From an uncultured Kiloniellaceae bacterium (GTDB taxonomy: Bacteria > Pseudomonadota > Alphaproteobacteria > Kiloniellales > Kiloniellaceae), in assembly GCA_947500035.1 (NCBI GenBank), contig CANMQP010000007.1, positions 248,001 through 312,000 on the forward strand: a stretch of 64,000 bases of DNA, read 5' to 3'. The translations under genes and the position numbers were made by a program. Under the pieces are notes generated by a model. That model made no database searches. It was not told where the DNA came from and worked only from the letters and a program-made list of their open reading frames with translations. This document shows, piece by piece, positions 62,503-64,000 of the stretch; the stretch's first letter is position 1, and every line of letters begins with the position of its first letter.

Positions 62503-63132
62503 ATGCAACTGCGCCATTCCGCAACCTCGCCCTATGCCCGCAAAGTCAGGGTTCTTGCCCAGGAAGCCGGGCTATCCGACCGAATTGAACTCCACGACGA
62601 CAATCCTATGGGCCCTGGATCGGACCTGAGCAGCGTCAATCCGCTGGGCAAGGTTCCCGCCCTGATCATGGACGATGGCATGGTGCTCTGCGATTCGCCG
62701 GTGATCTGCCAGTATCTGGACAGCCTGCATGACGGCGAGAAGTTCACACCGGGGTCCGGCAGCGCCCGCTTCGCGGATCTGAACCTCGAGGCGCTCGCCG
62801 ACGGGCTGCTCGATGCCGCCCTGGCCAGGATGGTGGAAATGCGGATGCGTCCGGAAAATCTGCGCTGGGAAGGCCATCACAAACGGATGCGCGCCAAGAT
62901 CAGCCGCACTCTGGATCACTTCGAAAGCATGATCACGGACGGAAGCCTGCCAAGTGTTCCTGCGGACAACAGACCGACGCTCGGCATCATCGCGGTGGGC
63001 TGCGCCCTGGGTTATCTGGATCTGCGGTTCGCCGTGGACAACTGGCGCGAGGGACGCCCGGGACTGACGAATTGGTATGAAACCTTTAGTGCCCGACCTT
63101 CGATGCAGGACACGCGTCCCCCTGAAAGCTGA
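62503..63132 (+). CDS. Glutathione S-transferase
   Basis: 209 residues. N-terminal thioredoxin-like domain with RHSATSPYARKVRVLAQEAG (Ser-type active site) and the glutathione-binding DSPVICQYLDSL; C-terminal helical domain from about 85. The enzyme is a general detoxification or redox type; substrate cannot be told. Confidence 0.92.
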   Translation: MQLRHSATSPYARKVRVLAQEAGLSDRIELHDDNPMGPGSDLSSVNPLGKVPALIMDDGMVLCDSPVICQYLDSLHDGEKFTPGSGSARFADLNLEALADGLLDAALARMVEMRMRPENLRWEGHHKRMRAKISRTLDHFESMITDGSLPSVPADNRPTLGIIAVGCALGYLDLRFAVDNWREGRPGLTNWYETFSARPSMQDTRPPES

Positions 63133-63185
63133 AAACTAAAAGCTGAAAATCGAAAACAAAGAGCTTAAAGCCGAAAGCAGAAAAA
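63121..63185 (+). repeat. A-rich degenerate CTGAAAA repeat
   Basis: About six degenerate copies of a 9-11 bp A-rich unit (AGCTGAAAAC type) fill the end of the GST gene and the gap to the cupin gene. Low complexity; purine-rich strand is the transcribed sense strand. Confidence 0.5.
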
Positions 63186-63617
63186 ATGACCGCAACCGCC
63201 AGCGCGCAAGACATCATCGAATATCTCGGCCTAACTGCGCATCCCGAAGGAGGGCACTTCGCCGAGACCTATCGCCACAACGCCGCGAATGGAGCCCGTG
63301 GAGATCAGACGGCGATCTACTACCTCCTGAAGGCCGGGGAACGCTCGCACTGGCACCGGGTCGATGCGGTTGAGATCTGGCACTGGTACGCCGGCGCCGC
63401 GCTCGATCTCGGAATCTCCGAAGACGGCATCGCGTCCAGGACCGAGCGATTGGGCAGCGATCTGCTCACGGGTGAGAAACCTCAGATCATTATTCCAGCC
63501 AATGCCTGGCAGAGCGCGGAATCCTGTGGCGACTGGACCCTGGTCGGTTGCACGGTGGCCCCGGCCTTTCAGTTCGAAGGCTTCGAACTGGCCACGCCGG
63601 ATTGGCAGCCCGGCTGA
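63186..63617 (+). CDS. DUF985 cupin-fold protein
   Basis: 143 residues. Starts IIEYLGLTAHPEGGHFAETYR, the DUF985 opening, then WHRVDAVEIWHWYAG, the cupin metal/ligand area. Known structures are cupin barrels of unknown reaction. The A-rich repeat directly upstream leaves no clear ribosome site. Confidence 0.85.
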   Translation: MTATASAQDIIEYLGLTAHPEGGHFAETYRHNAANGARGDQTAIYYLLKAGERSHWHRVDAVEIWHWYAGAALDLGISEDGIASRTERLGSDLLTGEKPQIIIPANAWQSAESCGDWTLVGCTVAPAFQFEGFELATPDWQPG

Positions 63618-63648
63618 AGTGTCAGGTGAGCGGAGAACGGCCTGACGC

Positions 63649-64000
63649 TTACGTCCGGCGGCGCCTGATCATGTCGCTCGACGCGACCACCGCACCGCAT
63701 ACGATCAGAAGACAGGCAAGCCCGACGAACCAGGTCGCCTCGGCACGGCCAAAGGCAATCAGGATCAGGGTCGAAAGCAGAGGCGCCATATAGGAAAAGG
63801 CGCCTAAGACCTGGATATTGCCGTGCTTGGTTCCGTAATCCCAAACGAAGAAGGCCGCGCCCACGGGCCCGAGGCCAAGCGCAAGACACGCCGCCAACTG
63901 TATGACGTCCGGGATCACCGTTTGCTCGAACACCAGGTGACAGAAAATTCCCAGAACCGCGACAATTCCGCAGAAACCGCCGACCACATCGGTCGGAACC
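63649..64000 (-). CDS. DMT/EamA-type transporter, C-terminal part
   Basis: Partial: the frame stays open to the window edge, so the N-terminal part lies to the right. The visible 117 residues contain four hydrophobic helices and the basic end RRRRT. The last helix pair (GAFSYMAPLLSTLILIAFG, then WFVGLACLLIVCGAVVA) matches the EamA repeat of drug/metabolite exporters. Substrate unknown. Confidence 0.8.
   Translation of the reverse strand, partial: VPTDVVGGFCGIVAVLGIFCHLVFEQTVIPDVIQLAACLALGLGPVGAAFFVWDYGTKHGNIQVLGAFSYMAPLLSTLILIAFGRAEATWFVGLACLLIVCGAVVASSDMIRRRRT

Overview
The window is a stretch of alphaproteobacterial chromosome, moderately GC-rich, most like a Rhodospirillales/Kiloniellales-type lineage. 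The evidence is an ethylmalonyl-CoA pathway cluster, a CpdR-type regulator, the ftsE-ftsX-ydcF-plsC block, a TIGR02302/DUF4175 giant, a DUF2125 protein, a double cold-shock-domain protein, metX-metW, and SOS and CtrA boxes of the alphaproteobacterial type. I cannot name the species.

Left part (1 to about 16,887) is a genomic island next to the 3' end of a tRNA-Leu(CAA) gene; its far edge is outside the window. It has two sections. Positions 1-8,900 are a patchy, partly AT-rich accessory zone: an unknown partial gene, a small secreted protein, a PEP-CTERM protein, a tyrosine recombinase, a frameshifted serine recombinase, and a two-gene unit made of an HRxDGPA/MORN-like repeat protein and a 1,642-residue STAND-type NTPase with about 27 ankyrin repeats. 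Positions 9,000-16,984 are a tight co-directional block. It holds a membrane/coiled-coil protein, a vWA-like membrane-anchored protein, two tiny membrane proteins, an orphan VirD4/TraG-like coupling ATPase and two small proteins. An SOS box then precedes a three-gene unit ending in a large serine recombinase, whose reading frame runs antisense through the tRNA-Leu gene.

Right part (about 17,000 to 64,000) is ordinary core genome. 17-25 kb: cold-shock protein, DedA/YqaA-like protein, DsbB, Coq7, HNH nuclease, esterase, AlkA-type glycosylase, GluQ, Nudix, ACT protein. 26-38 kb: YceI and cytochrome b561, then ethylmalonyl-CoA mutase diverging from crotonyl-CoA carboxylase/reductase and methylsuccinyl-CoA dehydrogenase, followed by a HIG1-type protein, the cobalamin adenosyltransferase that makes the mutase cofactor, EtfBA (electron acceptor for the dehydrogenase) and 3-hydroxybutyryl-CoA dehydrogenase. 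Together these form an acetyl-CoA assimilation/short-chain acyl-CoA module. 38-43 kb: ornithine cyclodeaminase-like enzyme, CHASE2 histidine kinase with a FecR-domain protein carrying a (GGGN)n tail, a second PEP-CTERM protein, and a TlpA-like thioredoxin. 43-50 kb: argH-lptM-lysA, TIGR02302, CpdR with an upstream CtrA box, DUF3426 zinc-ribbon protein. 51-57 kb: ftsEX, YdcF, PlsC, zinc ribbon, ChaC-like, DUF2125. 56-64 kb: chorismate mutase-hisC-tyrC on the minus strand, metX-metW on the plus strand, methyltransferase, GST, cupin and a truncated DMT transporter.

The strongest candidates for something undescribed are the STAND-ankyrin/MORN-like pair and the orphan VirD4 + vWA membrane module linked to an SOS-boxed recombinase. 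Functions for both are inferred from sequence motifs only.
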